Source: Bacteroidia bacterium (GTDB lineage Bacteria > Bacteroidota > Bacteroidia > Cytophagales > Cyclobacteriaceae). From it: a DNA stretch of 64,000 nucleotides. The notes beneath the pieces were generated by a model. The model saw nothing but the letters and a program-made list of their open reading frames with translations, made no database searches and was not told where the DNA came from. The position numbers and the translations under genes are program-made. The DNA lies in assembly GCA_030426345.1 (NCBI GenBank), contig JAUHYU010000003.1:1-64000 (forward strand). Direction: 5' to 3'. Positions 9,140 through 17,231 of this stretch are shown here, in pieces (within the stretch, counting starts at the first letter, position 1; each line of letters begins with the position of its first letter).

Positions 9140-9898
9140 TTGCATAAATTATTTAAGCATACTGTATTTGTTGGCAGAAAGGCATTCTTTCTGCCAAGTT
9201 GTCATTCAACCAATGAAGTGGCATCAGAACTATTGAGTAAAAAGGAACAAACCAACGGCATGGTAATCTATACGGATTACCAAACCAAAGGCAAGGGACA
9301 GCGCGGCAATACGTGGGAATCAGATCGGTCAAAAAACATCATGATTTCCATGGTTTTGGAAACGAGTTTCGTGGAGCCGACTGATTTTTTCAACCTTACT
9401 ATCGTTGCCTCATTAGCGATTCAGGAATTGCTTTCAGAGTATTTGAAAGATACTGTGAAAATCAAGTGGCCAAATGACCTGATGTATGAAAATAAAAAAA
9501 TTGGGGGGATTCTGATCGAGAATTATATTCGTAACAATGTGATAGAATGGTGCATTGTCGGGGTAGGTCTAAATATAAATCAAGAAAATTTCATGGAAAA
9601 AAGGGCCATTTCACTGGCTAATATTTGTGGGCAGCAATTCGATAGGGAAGAATTGACGGGTTTGTTGTTGCAAAAAGTCGAAGCCAAATATTATCAATTG
9701 AAGAGAGGAGGGGTAAAGCAACTGTGGGATGCTTATTTGGCCAGACTGTATTGGAAGGATGAAATCCATGTTTTTCAATCCAGAGGGCAATTCTTTAATG
9801 GCCGGATTGTCGGTGTGGCACCTACAGGGAAACTTAAAATTGAATTGGACGAAGGAGAGCTGTATTTTGATTTTAAGGAACTTGTTTTTGTTCGCTGA
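9140..9898 (+). CDS. birA: biotin-[acetyl-CoA-carboxylase] ligase
   Basis: A 252-residue single-function biotin protein ligase that attaches biotin to the carboxyl carrier protein through biotinyl-AMP. Visible motifs: SCHSTNEVA at residues ~20-28, the KGKGQRGNTWES adenylate/biotin loop, KIKWPNDLMYENKKIGGILIE and VGVGLNINQ. There is no N-terminal DNA-binding domain, so it is not a repressor. The start is a TTG at 9140; the following residues (HKLFKHTVFVGRK) align with the usual N-terminus of the Bacteroidota family, supporting that start. A C-terminal SH3-like domain is present. Confidence 0.95.
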   Translation: MHKLFKHTVFVGRKAFFLPSCHSTNEVASELLSKKEQTNGMVIYTDYQTKGKGQRGNTWESDRSKNIMISMVLETSFVEPTDFFNLTIVASLAIQELLSEYLKDTVKIKWPNDLMYENKKIGGILIENYIRNNVIEWCIVGVGLNINQENFMEKRAISLANICGQQFDREELTGLLLQKVEAKYYQLKRGGVKQLWDAYLARLYWKDEIHVFQSRGQFFNGRIVGVAPTGKLKIELDEGELYFDFKELVFVR

Positions 9899-9932
9899 GC
9901 ACTTTATGATTTTTTAATAGATTTGAATTATC

Positions 9933-9940
9933 TAAATTTG
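9933..9940 (+). promoter_or_regulatory. candidate -7 element (TAAATTTG) of ahcY
   Basis: TAAATTTG matches TAnnTTTG exactly and lies 31 bases before the ahcY ATG at 9971, giving a short leader. The -33 element is not evident. Confidence 0.4.
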
Positions 9941-9970
9941 CAGTCTCAAAAAATAATCAATCAAATTATT

Positions 9971-11290
9971 ATGTCGGATACTATCAGTACCTCGGAATTA
10001 AAATATAAAGTAAAAGATATCAGTCTCGCCGATTGGGGCAGGAAAGAAATCCAGCTGGCTGAAGCAGAGATGCCGGGCTTGATGTCCATCAGAGAGGAGT
10101 ATGGAGCTTCTAAACCTTTGAAAGGTGCCAGGATCGCAGGGTGTTTGCACATGACCATTCAAACGGCTGTATTGATCGAAACCCTTTTGGAATTGGGCGC
10201 TGAAGTATCATGGTCTTCATGCAATATATTTTCTACCCAAGATCATGCTGCCGCTGCTATCGCAAAGGCAGGTGTTCCTGTATTTGCCTGGAAAGGCATG
10301 AATGACGAGGAATTTGATTGGTGCATTGAGCAGACACTTTTCGCCTTTGAAGGAGGAAAACCTCTCAACTTGATTTTGGATGATGGTGGAGACCTTACCA
10401 ATTTGGTATTGGATCATCATCTTGAATTAATCGGTGACATCAAAGGACTCTCTGAAGAAACTACAACTGGTGTTCACAGATTGTATGAAAGATTAAAAAA
10501 AGGCACTTTGCCAATTCCAGCGATCAATGTAAATGATTCAGTAACCAAATCTAAATTTGACAATAAGTATGGCTGCAAGGAGTCTTTAGTTGATGCTATC
10601 CGACGGGCTACTGATGTGATGATGGCCGGAAAAGTAGCTGTTGTTGCAGGATATGGTGATGTTGGCAAAGGGTCTGCGCAATCATTGCGTGGGGCTGGCG
10701 TACGTGTGGTCGTTACGGAGATTGATCCTATTTGTGCACTTCAAGCAGCAATGGATGGTTTTGAAGTAAAGAAACTAGTAAACTCACTTCCAGAAGCCAA
10801 TATTGTGGTGACTGCTACTGGTAATAAGGATATTGTGACAGGGGAGCATTTCAAATTGATGAAAGACAAAACCATCGTGTGCAACATTGGGCATTTCGAC
10901 AATGAAATTGACATGGCATGGTTGAACAAAAATCATGGTAATACCAAAAATCAAATCAAACCTCAGGTTGATTTGTACAATGTGGACGGCAATGATATCA
11001 TCGTTTTGGCTGAAGGACGATTGGTGAATTTAGGTTGTGCTACTGGCCATCCTTCATTCGTGATGTCCAATTCATTTACCAACCAGACATTGGCACAGAT
11101 CGAATTGTGGATGTATGCCGACAAGTATGAAAATGAGGTTTATACTTTGCCGAAACATCTGGATGAAAAAGTGGCAAGACTCCATCTCGAAAAAATCGCA
11201 GTGGAACTGGATGAGCTTTCTGAAGAGCAGGCCGAATACATTGGTGTAGAAGTCAGTGGGCCCTATAAACCGGATACATACAGATATTAA
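9971..11290 (+). CDS. ahcY: adenosylhomocysteinase
   Basis: A 439-residue cytoplasmic enzyme that hydrolyses S-adenosylhomocysteine to adenosine and homocysteine, keeping methyltransferases from product inhibition. Characteristic stretches are [16 protein letters not shown] near the N-terminus, the NAD-binding [15 protein letters not shown] loop, and the C-terminal KPDTYRY. The start at 9971 (MSDTIST) is preferred to an in-frame upstream ATG at 9923, because the longer form would precede the candidate promoter and is not conserved in the family. A long perfect terminator hairpin follows the gene. Confidence 0.98.
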   Translation: MSDTISTSELKYKVKDISLADWGRKEIQLAEAEMPGLMSIREEYGASKPLKGARIAGCLHMTIQTAVLIETLLELGAEVSWSSCNIFSTQDHAAAAIAKAGVPVFAWKGMNDEEFDWCIEQTLFAFEGGKPLNLILDDGGDLTNLVLDHHLELIGDIKGLSEETTTGVHRLYERLKKGTLPIPAINVNDSVTKSKFDNKYGCKESLVDAIRRATDVMMAGKVAVVAGYGDVGKGSAQSLRGAGVRVVVTEIDPICALQAAMDGFEVKKLVNSLPEANIVVTATGNKDIVTGEHFKLMKDKTIVCNIGHFDNEIDMAWLNKNHGNTKNQIKPQVDLYNVDGNDIIVLAEGRLVNLGCATGHPSFVMSNSFTNQTLAQIELWMYADKYENEVYTLPKHLDEKVARLHLEKIAVELDELSEEQAEYIGVEVSGPYKPDTYRY

Positions 11291-11367
11291 AATGGGCATT
11301 TAAGTCAAATGCCATTTCAGCCCCGGCTTCAGGATTTGCTCCAGAGGTCAGCGTTGTTTTGTTTTAT

Positions 11368-11415
11368 AAAAGCCTCAAAAATCCATAAATCGTTCATGGA
11401 TTTTTGAGGCTTTTT
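11368..11415 (+). terminator. ahcY terminator, a 19-bp perfect hairpin built from two inverted copies of the dispersed word
   Basis: Bases 11368-11386 pair perfectly with 11396-11414 around a 9-base loop. A T tract ends the 3' arm and an A tract begins the 5' arm, so it could work in both directions. The 3' arm carries ATGGATTTTTGAGGC plus T run, the same word found throughout the window; the 5' arm is its inverse. Confidence 0.9.
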
Positions 11416-11499
11416 CTATCAAGGAGAGGGCGAATGGCGTAACAGGGCATGATGGTTTTTAAAGATGATAATTGTCATGGCAATCGTAGAATTATCCAT

Positions 11500-11507
11500 T
11501 AATTTTG
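11500..11507 (+). promoter_or_regulatory. candidate -7 element (TAATTTTG) of the leader-protein/TonB-receptor unit
   Basis: TAATTTTG fits TAnnTTTG. A TTG at 11472-11474 is a possible -33 element, but the 25-base spacing is longer than usual. A transcript starting near 11513 would put the TTG at 11526, not the one at 11505, at the head of the first gene. Confidence 0.4.
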
Positions 11508-11525
11508 CATCGCAAATCAAATCTA

Positions 11526-11966
11526 TTGACAGCAAGTAAAAACCATATCAGACAGAAGGCATTCCGTTTCAAAAGATGGAGCAACAAGTCGTATGCGCTC
11601 TTCAATGCTGTTGGGAGGATCGTCCACATCGGATGCTTGACCACCATAATCCACAAGCTGATCACAGTAAAAACCATGGGTTTTCAAGGGTATTTAAGTA
11701 GCCTGGAAGCCTTAGGGGACTCTGAGGAAGAAGAGGAAGAAAATGCTCTTCTTTTCCATGAATCGGTTGAAATGGGTGGCTTGGTTTCTGTTTTGCCAAC
11801 ACCTTCTTGTGCGGGAAAATGTGAAAATTCCGGATTGGACATTTCTGTTTTAGATCATTATAAAAATTATACCAAGGCCTTTTCAGGGCCTTTTTTTATT
11901 GCTGAAAATTCGTACTCCAAATTCAGGGGCATGGATTTTTATGCCTTTTTTAAACCATTTATATAA
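11526..11966 (+). CDS. short basic leader-type protein preceding a TonB-dependent receptor
   Basis: About 147 residues from a TTG start at 11526 (an in-frame TTG at 11505 lies in the candidate promoter). The N-terminus has a basic aromatic signature AFRFKRWSNKSYALFNAVG followed by RIVHIG. I recall this signature from short proteins encoded just before TonB-dependent receptors in Bacteroidota, where they look like leader proteins; their function is unsettled. The middle is acidic (six consecutive Glu) and a CAGKC pair follows. The stop is 6 bases before the receptor ATG. Two terminator-like hairpins lie inside the last third of the coding sequence, which suggests that translation of this gene may control transcription into the receptor gene. 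Confidence 0.6.
   Translation: MTASKNHIRQKAFRFKRWSNKSYALFNAVGRIVHIGCLTTIIHKLITVKTMGFQGYLSSLEALGDSEEEEEENALLFHESVEMGGLVSVLPTPSCAGKCENSGLDISVLDHYKNYTKAFSGPFFIAENSYSKFRGMDFYAFFKPFI
11874..11897 (+). terminator. terminator-like hairpin inside the leader-protein gene
   Basis: A 6-bp GC-rich stem (AAGGCC at 11874-11879 with GGCCTT at 11887-11892), a 7-base loop and a run of seven T. It lies within the open frame, about 75 bases before the receptor start, where a translating ribosome would cover it. Confidence 0.6.
11928..11951 (+). terminator. second, weaker terminator-like hairpin overlapping a copy of the dispersed word
   Basis: A 5-bp stem GGCAT (11928-11932) with ATGCC (11941-11945) followed by six T. 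The loop and 3' arm are formed by CATGGATTTTTATGCC, a copy of the dispersed word. It lies 21 bases before the receptor ATG. Confidence 0.45.
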
Positions 11967-11972
11967 ATAACG

Positions 11973-13835
11973 ATGAAGAAGTACCACTTTTTGATTTTAA
12001 TCTGTTTTTTGAGTTCTGCAATTGCCAAAGCTCAGATAGACACAACTATCGTGATGAACGACCTCGTGATCAATGGCAACAGGATTACCATCCCATTTGC
12101 TGAAGCATCTCGAAATGTCCAGATTATTTCCCGGAAGGAAATACAACGCATGCCGATACAGAGTATTCCCGAGATTCTTACCTACTCGCCCGGTGTGGAT
12201 ATTCGCCAACGCGGGCCAATGGGAGTGCAGAGCGATATTGGGATTCGTGGAGGAACTTTTGAGCAAACGCTAATTTTACTCAATGGCATCAAACTCACGG
12301 ATCCGCAGACGGGGCATCATGTCATGAATATTCCCATTCCTATCGACAACATCCAGCAGATTGAAGTATTGAAAGGGCCGGGAGCTCGAAAGTACGGACA
12401 AAATGCATTTGCCGGGGCGGTCAATTTTGTCACGAAAGTGCCGGAAACTACGCGGGTGGGTATTCGGGCCTATGGGGGGAGTTTTGGTAGCTATGGAGGC
12501 AATGCCTCACTTTCATTGCCTATTGGCGAATACAAGCAGTTTATTTCCTTTTCTAGAGATGCATCAGATGGCTATCGACACAATACGGATTATGGAATTA
12601 ACAATGCTTTTTATCAATCTGAACTACCAACAAAAACCGGAAAGTATGAGATGATATTTGGTTATTCTGATAGGAAATTTGGTGCCAATGGATTTTATGC
12701 CAGCCCTGCTTATACCGAACAATACGAGGAGGTAAAATCAAGTATCTTGAGTGTGTCTAACACTGCAGAAATAAATAATTTCACCATTAAGCCGCGCATA
12801 TATTGGAGATGGAATAGCGACAAATATTTGTTTGTGCGAGACAATCCGAGTGCTTATCTCAATTTGCATAAAACCAATACGCTTGGCGCGGAAGTGAATT
12901 CAACTTACGAAAGTGATTTGGGTATAACAGGACTGGGGGTGGAGTTTAGAAAGGAAGATATCCATGGAGATTGGGTGCGTGGGGGCAATGAAAGCAAAAG
13001 TAATCTAGATGGATTTGGCCGGGAGAGTTTCGGGCTTTTTGCTGATCACAGGTTTAAGCTTGGCGAAAAATTTGACATGACGCCAGGAGTTTTTGTGAAT
13101 TGGTATTCCGATTTTGGATGGAATGCTTTTCCTGGAATAGACTTCGGATATAACCTGAATGAAAAGATCAGGGCTTATGGAAATATTGGCAAATCCTATC
13201 GCATTCCAGCTTTTTACGATCAGTATTATATTAGCCCGACGGAAGAGGGAAATCCTGATTTAAAGCCTGAAGAAGCCATGACTTATGAAGCCGGCTTGCG
13301 CTATATGCATCGGGGGATTTCGTTTGAAGCGAATTATTTTTACCGCGATGGAAACCAAATGATAGATTGGATTTTAAATCCGGTGGATAGTATTTGGCGC
13401 ACACAAAATATCCAAAAAATAAAAACCAATGGAGTGGAATTGGCCTTCGGAATCGACTTTACGAAATGGATAGATGCGAGCTTTCCAATCTATGGTTTTT
13501 CCATGAGCTACAATTTTCTCGATCAGCAAATGGATGAAATGGAAAATGTCCAATCACGCTATGCGCTGGAAAACATCAGGAATCAGGTCATTCTCAGCGT
13601 AGATCATGTGATTTTTGGAAAGTTGAAAAATAGCTTTCGTCTGAGGTATATAGATCGTGTGGAGCAAGATCCGTACGTTTTGATCGATGATCGAATTTAT
13701 TTCGAACAGAAAGATCACTACACAATATTTTTGGAAGCAAGCAATCTGACAGATCAGAAATATACGGAAGTGATGACACCAATGCCCGGCAGATGGATCC
13801 GGGCAGGGGTTAATTTCAAGATTTGTCTGGACTAA
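11973..13835 (+). CDS. TonB-dependent outer-membrane receptor, BtuB-like
   Basis: A 620-residue outer-membrane protein with signal peptide (cleavage after AIAKAQ). The plug domain contains IPEILTYSPGVDIRQRGPMGVQ, IRGG and VLKGPGARKYGQNAFAGAVN. A ~450-residue beta-barrel follows, with RNQVILSVDHV and NLTDQKYTEV near the end and a terminal motif typical of barrels. It lacks a carboxypeptidase-like N-terminal domain, so it is a simple receptor and not a SusC protein. Architecture and the preceding leader protein resemble vitamin B12 or metal-complex receptors of Bacteroidota. No cobalamin riboswitch was found upstream, so the substrate remains open. Confidence 0.88.
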   Translation: MKKYHFLILICFLSSAIAKAQIDTTIVMNDLVINGNRITIPFAEASRNVQIISRKEIQRMPIQSIPEILTYSPGVDIRQRGPMGVQSDIGIRGGTFEQTLILLNGIKLTDPQTGHHVMNIPIPIDNIQQIEVLKGPGARKYGQNAFAGAVNFVTKVPETTRVGIRAYGGSFGSYGGNASLSLPIGEYKQFISFSRDASDGYRHNTDYGINNAFYQSELPTKTGKYEMIFGYSDRKFGANGFYASPAYTEQYEEVKSSILSVSNTAEINNFTIKPRIYWRWNSDKYLFVRDNPSAYLNLHKTNTLGAEVNSTYESDLGITGLGVEFRKEDIHGDWVRGGNESKSNLDGFGRESFGLFADHRFKLGEKFDMTPGVFVNWYSDFGWNAFPGIDFGYNLNEKIRAYGNIGKSYRIPAFYDQYYISPTEEGNPDLKPEEAMTYEAGLRYMHRGISFEANYFYRDGNQMIDWILNPVDSIWRTQNIQKIKTNGVELAFGIDFTKWIDASFPIYGFSMSYNFLDQQMDEMENVQSRYALENIRNQVILSVDHVIFGKLKNSFRLRYIDRVEQDPYVLIDDRIYFEQKDHYTIFLEASNLTDQKYTEVMTPMPGRWIRAGVNFKICLD

Positions 13836-13844
13836 AGTTAATTG

Positions 13845-13879
13845 AGTTGAAGGGTCCGCGTTCGGCGAACCCTTCAACT
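13845..13879. terminator. shared terminator between convergent receptor and GH2 genes
   Basis: An 11-bp perfect arm (13845-13855 with 13869-13879), extended by a further CGC/GCG pairing around a small loop. It lies between two converging stop codons 47 bases apart, so it probably serves both strands, although the T tracts are weak. Confidence 0.7.
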
Positions 13880-13882
13880 AGT

Positions 13883-15709
13883 TTATTTCACCACTTCATC
13901 AAAATGTTGGTAAAGCTTTGCATGAGCTTTTTGCACTTTTTTGCTTTTTAGTTTGAGCACTTTGCGGTCATAGGTCATGGTGCCGTTCACCTCACCTTCC
14001 ACGTCCGTGGTTTGCGTATAAATGGCCCCGGCCAAACCTTGATCTATCAACGCAGGAATTTTATTGACAAGCTCCAAATAATCGTTTACCAGATCTTTTT
14101 GCTTTTGGAGATTGCGATAGCCCCAGTTCTTGTCACTTTGCCAGAGATGGTCTTTGACAGGAAGCCCAAGGCCGCCAAACTCCCCAAGGATCAAGGCGCG
14201 ATTTTTGTCTTCATGGGGCATTTCCGGGCCTGGATATTTGTGATGATCCCGTGTGTCGCCGACCGGAAAATAATTGCCACCACTTGGTCCACCGATGAGA
14301 CGTGTGGTGTCTAAAGTAGCTACCCAATCAAAAATTTCCACAGTTTTAAATTGCCCCCAGCCTTCATTAAATGGAACCCATTTTACAATAGATGGATGGT
14401 TGTACAGTCCATCAACCAGCGCCTGAAACTCGATTTTGTATTGCGCTTCTGAGACAAATTCCCTTTTTATTTCTACACCGTCTATGCCGCTTGGGCCCTT
14501 CCATTCGGCATTTTTATCACTGTTGGGCATGTCTTGCCACACCAACATTCCAAGTTTGTCACAGTGATAGTACCACCTAGCAGGCTCTACTTTCACATGT
14601 TTTCTGATGAGATTGTATCCCATTTCTTTAGAAGTGACAATATCAAATTGCAGTGCCTCATCACTCGGAGCCGTGTACAAGCCATCGGGCCACCAACCCT
14701 GATCAAGCAGGCCATATTGAAAGATGGGCTTGTTGTTGAGAAAAAGCCTCTTTTTTCCATGGCGGTCTTCTGCAACTTCGATTTTCCTCATACCAAAATA
14801 AGACTGCACATTGTCGAGCACTTTCCCTTTTCTAACCAGCTCCAATTGAATATCATACAGATTGGGGTTTTCGGGCGACCAGAGTTGCTGATTTGGAATG
14901 GGGATATGGGCAACTCCAGCAGCTGAAAAGGTCTCAAAAGCTATTGGATTTCCATGAAGTGAAATGGTGGCACGAATCGAATCCCCAGGAATTGGATTAT
15001 AAGTTTCAGTACTTATGCTAATGGATTTTTGGTCGATGTCCGGTGTATATTTCACCGAAGCAACAGCTGATACGTTTACTGGTTCTATCCAAACTGTTTG
15101 CCAGATTCCGGAAACAGGTGTGTACCAAATTCCACTCGGCGCGATCTGCTGTTTCCCTCGTGGTTGGAAATGAGCGTTTGTAGGATCCCATACGGAAATG
15201 ACTATTTCTTGTACCCCACGTTCGTCCAGATAAGGCGAGATGTCGAAGGTAAATGCATCGTAACCACCACGGTGTTTCCCGATTTCCACGTCATTGATAT
15301 ATACCGTCGTTTCCCAATCGGAGGCCCCAAAATGTAGGAGGATGAACTTCTCTGACCAATCGTCGGGAATGTAAAAAGTCCGTTTGTACCATAGTTTTTT
15401 ATCAGGGCCGATTTGCTCACCTATGCCAGACAGATCAGACTCTACGGCAAAAGGAACGATGATTTCTCGGTCAAAAGTAGCCGGTTGACTTTCATCTTTG
15501 CCCGAAAAAGTAAAGTGCCATCTACCGTTTAAGTTTTGCCAAGCCTGTCGGATCAATTGCGGTCTGGGGTATGCTTTTAGCGGATTGTCGGGGTCGACGT
15601 CTTTCGTCCACTCGGTTGGCAGCCGAAATTCCGTGGCATCATAAGAAACCCGCTGCGCAAAGGAGACGGAAAATGTACAGAGGATGAAAGCAATCAGAAT
15701 ATATCTCAT
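13883..15709 (-). CDS. secreted glycoside hydrolase family 2 protein
   Basis: About 608 residues. The N-terminal signal peptide (MRYILIAFILCTFSVSFAQ) supports the start at 15709 over an in-frame ATG at 15748. It has a GH2 sugar-binding jelly-roll domain (GASDWETTVYINDVEIGKH), an immunoglobulin-like domain and a TIM barrel. The acid/base glutamate is in PFNEGWGQF and the nucleophile glutamate in LILGEFGGLG. The family includes beta-galactosidases, beta-glucuronidases and beta-mannosidases. Specificity cannot be read here, and the protein is shorter than LacZ-type enzymes. It is probably periplasmic and acts in polysaccharide breakdown. Confidence 0.93.
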   Translation of the reverse strand: MRYILIAFILCTFSVSFAQRVSYDATEFRLPTEWTKDVDPDNPLKAYPRPQLIRQAWQNLNGRWHFTFSGKDESQPATFDREIIVPFAVESDLSGIGEQIGPDKKLWYKRTFYIPDDWSEKFILLHFGASDWETTVYINDVEIGKHRGGYDAFTFDISPYLDERGVQEIVISVWDPTNAHFQPRGKQQIAPSGIWYTPVSGIWQTVWIEPVNVSAVASVKYTPDIDQKSISISTETYNPIPGDSIRATISLHGNPIAFETFSAAGVAHIPIPNQQLWSPENPNLYDIQLELVRKGKVLDNVQSYFGMRKIEVAEDRHGKKRLFLNNKPIFQYGLLDQGWWPDGLYTAPSDEALQFDIVTSKEMGYNLIRKHVKVEPARWYYHCDKLGMLVWQDMPNSDKNAEWKGPSGIDGVEIKREFVSEAQYKIEFQALVDGLYNHPSIVKWVPFNEGWGQFKTVEIFDWVATLDTTRLIGGPSGGNYFPVGDTRDHHKYPGPEMPHEDKNRALILGEFGGLGLPVKDHLWQSDKNWGYRNLQKQKDLVNDYLELVNKIPALIDQGLAGAIYTQTTDVEGEVNGTMTYDRKVLKLKSKKVQKAHAKLYQHFDEVVK

Positions 15710-15766
15710 GTGTTCGTGATGTTGTAGTTTGAGAAAGTATTTGTGCAAGCTATAATAAAACGTTAT

Positions 15767-16134
15767 TTATTTCATCAGTTGATAGTTATTAACCAAAACT
15801 GACGCGGAAATTTGTAGCATCCGTTCCAGTTCTCTGATCATATCTACTGTCAATTTTTCTTTTTATTTAAAATTTCAGAAACCCTGCTTTTCCCTCCGAT
15901 CACTCCAACCAGATCCTTTTGTTTAAGATTCAATTCTTCCGTACGGATTTTTATGGCCTGGATTGGGTCAGGTGCCTCAATTGGATAATGCTGATTTTCA
16001 TAGTTTTCTATTAGCAGTGAAAGGATTTCTGCCTCATCTCCTTCTGTTGTATTAGGCTTTGAATCAAAAATCATTTCAAGTCTTTCAAGGGCCATTTCGT
16101 AGTCCGCTTCTGATTTTATTGGTTTTAAATTCAT
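15767..16134 (-). pseudogene. frameshifted HigA-like antitoxin (XRE family), without a partner toxin
   Basis: The main open frame (15850-16134, 94 residues) has the HigA layout: an N-terminal helical part with YEMALERLE, then an XRE helix-turn-helix starting KIRTEELNLKQKDLVGVIG and ending SEILNKKKN. In the -1 frame the sequence continues at once as LTVDMIRELERMLQ to NNYQLMK with stop at 15767-15769, which is the expected HigA C-terminus. The break is in an A-rich run, so a single-base deletion has split the gene (or a -1 slip occurs there). Upstream, where higB should lie, there is only a copy of the dispersed repeat and a perfect 14-bp palindrome. It is probably a decaying, solitary antitoxin. 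Confidence 0.75.
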
Positions 16135-16232
16135 AATGGTTTATTTCGTTTAACCTTCCCAAAAGCCTCGATTTTCCATGAAATTGGTTTTGGTCTTTTT
16201 CAGGGAGAAGTATAGTTCAACGATTGTGTAAT

Positions 16233-16246
16233 GCGCACAAGTGCGC
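16233..16246. promoter_or_regulatory. perfect palindrome upstream of the HigA-like gene, possible autoregulatory operator
   Basis: GCGCACAAGTGCGC: 6-bp arms with a 2-base spacer, about 100 bases upstream of the antitoxin start. HigA-type repressors are known to bind short palindromes in their own promoters; the assignment here is inference from position. Confidence 0.4.
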
Positions 16247-16398
16247 TTTATCCAACATATGCCATGTGTAATTTGATATAAAAATAACCTTTATCGATAT
16301 TATCTCAATAATAGATTATCATTCTCAACCCAAAATACTACCGGGCAGCTAATAATTTAGCTTCTTCCTGATGATTTTTTTAATTGCGATCTCCCATC

Positions 16399-17121
16399 CT
16401 ATTCAATATCTTTCACCAATCTCATGCCTATTGGGTAGGCTCGGGTATCAATTGGGTGAACATAGTAGCGATGAAATGTGGTGTAGCAAGCAAAATTATT
16501 GAAAGTTGATCCGCCTCTGATCACTTTGTATTTTTCGCCGTATTCCTCCATTTCATGGGTGTTCCCCGGGTATTGTTGATACCAATCTGCTGTCCATTCC
16601 CACACGCTCCCGGCCATATCAAAACAACCATAAGGACTGGCCGGCTTTGCTATGGATTGGCCCCTTGTATTTTTTTTTGAATATATCACAAAGCTATCAT
16701 CATAAAAATCGCCCCAAGGCAGCATTCTACCATCAGTTCCTCTAGCGGCTTTTTCCCATTCTATCTCCGTTGGCAATCTTTTCCCTATCGATTTGGCATA
16801 GGCATTTGCCTGCTCCCAGTTTACTTTAGCGGCTCTTTCACCATCTCCTTCGGGATATTCATAATCAGGATCGAACTTCGCATATTCCGCATTGCTTACT
16901 TCATACTTATCGATAAAGTAAGCTCCTGTTTCGGCGATGTGCTGAGGGCTGGCGTCCGGGTCATCTATTTCGCTGCCCATGATGAAAGGTCCTGCTGGAA
17001 CATATACCATCCCTTCCGGAGCAGCAACTGTAGTCTCAGATTTGTCATCTGCGGCGATAAATACGAAAGCCACTATGCAGGTTATTGCGGCAATTCCAGT
17101 GTTTTTTAACCAATCTTTCAT
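16399..17121 (-). CDS. secreted or anchored FGE-sulfatase-domain protein
   Basis: 240 residues. An N-terminal hydrophobic segment (residues ~8-24) is a signal or anchor. The rest is the formylglycine-generating-enzyme fold: MVYVPAGPFIMGSE, DKYEVSNAEYAKF, RLPTEIEWEKAARG, SVWEWTADW and VIRGGSTFNNFACYTTFHR. Canonical aerobic FGE has two catalytic cysteines spaced five apart (GGSxxCxxxxC-type). Here the first is an Asn and only one Cys is present, out of register, so it is unlikely to convert sulfatase cysteine to formylglycine. A sulfatase needing that modification is encoded 4.5 kb away, but the link looks coincidental. Many Bacteroidota FGE-fold proteins have other roles (ergothioneine-synthase-like, gliding-motility lipoproteins). 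Confidence 0.85.
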   Translation of the reverse strand: MKDWLKNTGIAAITCIVAFVFIAADDKSETTVAAPEGMVYVPAGPFIMGSEIDDPDASPQHIAETGAYFIDKYEVSNAEYAKFDPDYEYPEGDGERAAKVNWEQANAYAKSIGKRLPTEIEWEKAARGTDGRMLPWGDFYDDSFVIYSKKNTRGQSIAKPASPYGCFDMAGSVWEWTADWYQQYPGNTHEMEEYGEKYKVIRGGSTFNNFACYTTFHRYYVHPIDTRAYPIGMRLVKDIE

Positions 17122-17183
17122 GTGTTTATGTTTTTAATATTTTTAGACTGCATGGAAATTTAATCATGCACTAGAGTTTCCTT

Positions 17184-17210
17184 AATTTGCTCCGGCCATG
17201 CCGGTTTCAT
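17184..17210 (-). repeat. REP-like palindromic repeat, copy A
   Basis: A 27-base sequence identical, on the opposite strand, to 18644-18670. It contains a 5-bp hairpin CCGGC-CAT-GCCGG. It lies between the FGE-fold gene and a frameshifted gene. Confidence 0.8.
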
Positions 17211-17231
17211 CGTTCTGTATCTTTTGTGTTT

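Noticed and set aside
11300-11525. Cobalamin riboswitch expected before a BtuB-like receptor
   Set aside because: No B12-box-like sequence or multi-stem leader was found; the gap holds the ahcY terminator and a simple promoter-like element.
15845-15860. Programmed -1 frameshift in the HigA-like gene
   Set aside because: The heptamer is not a canonical slippery site (the base before AAA AAG is T), and the toxin is gone, so simple decay is more likely; kept only as an alternative.
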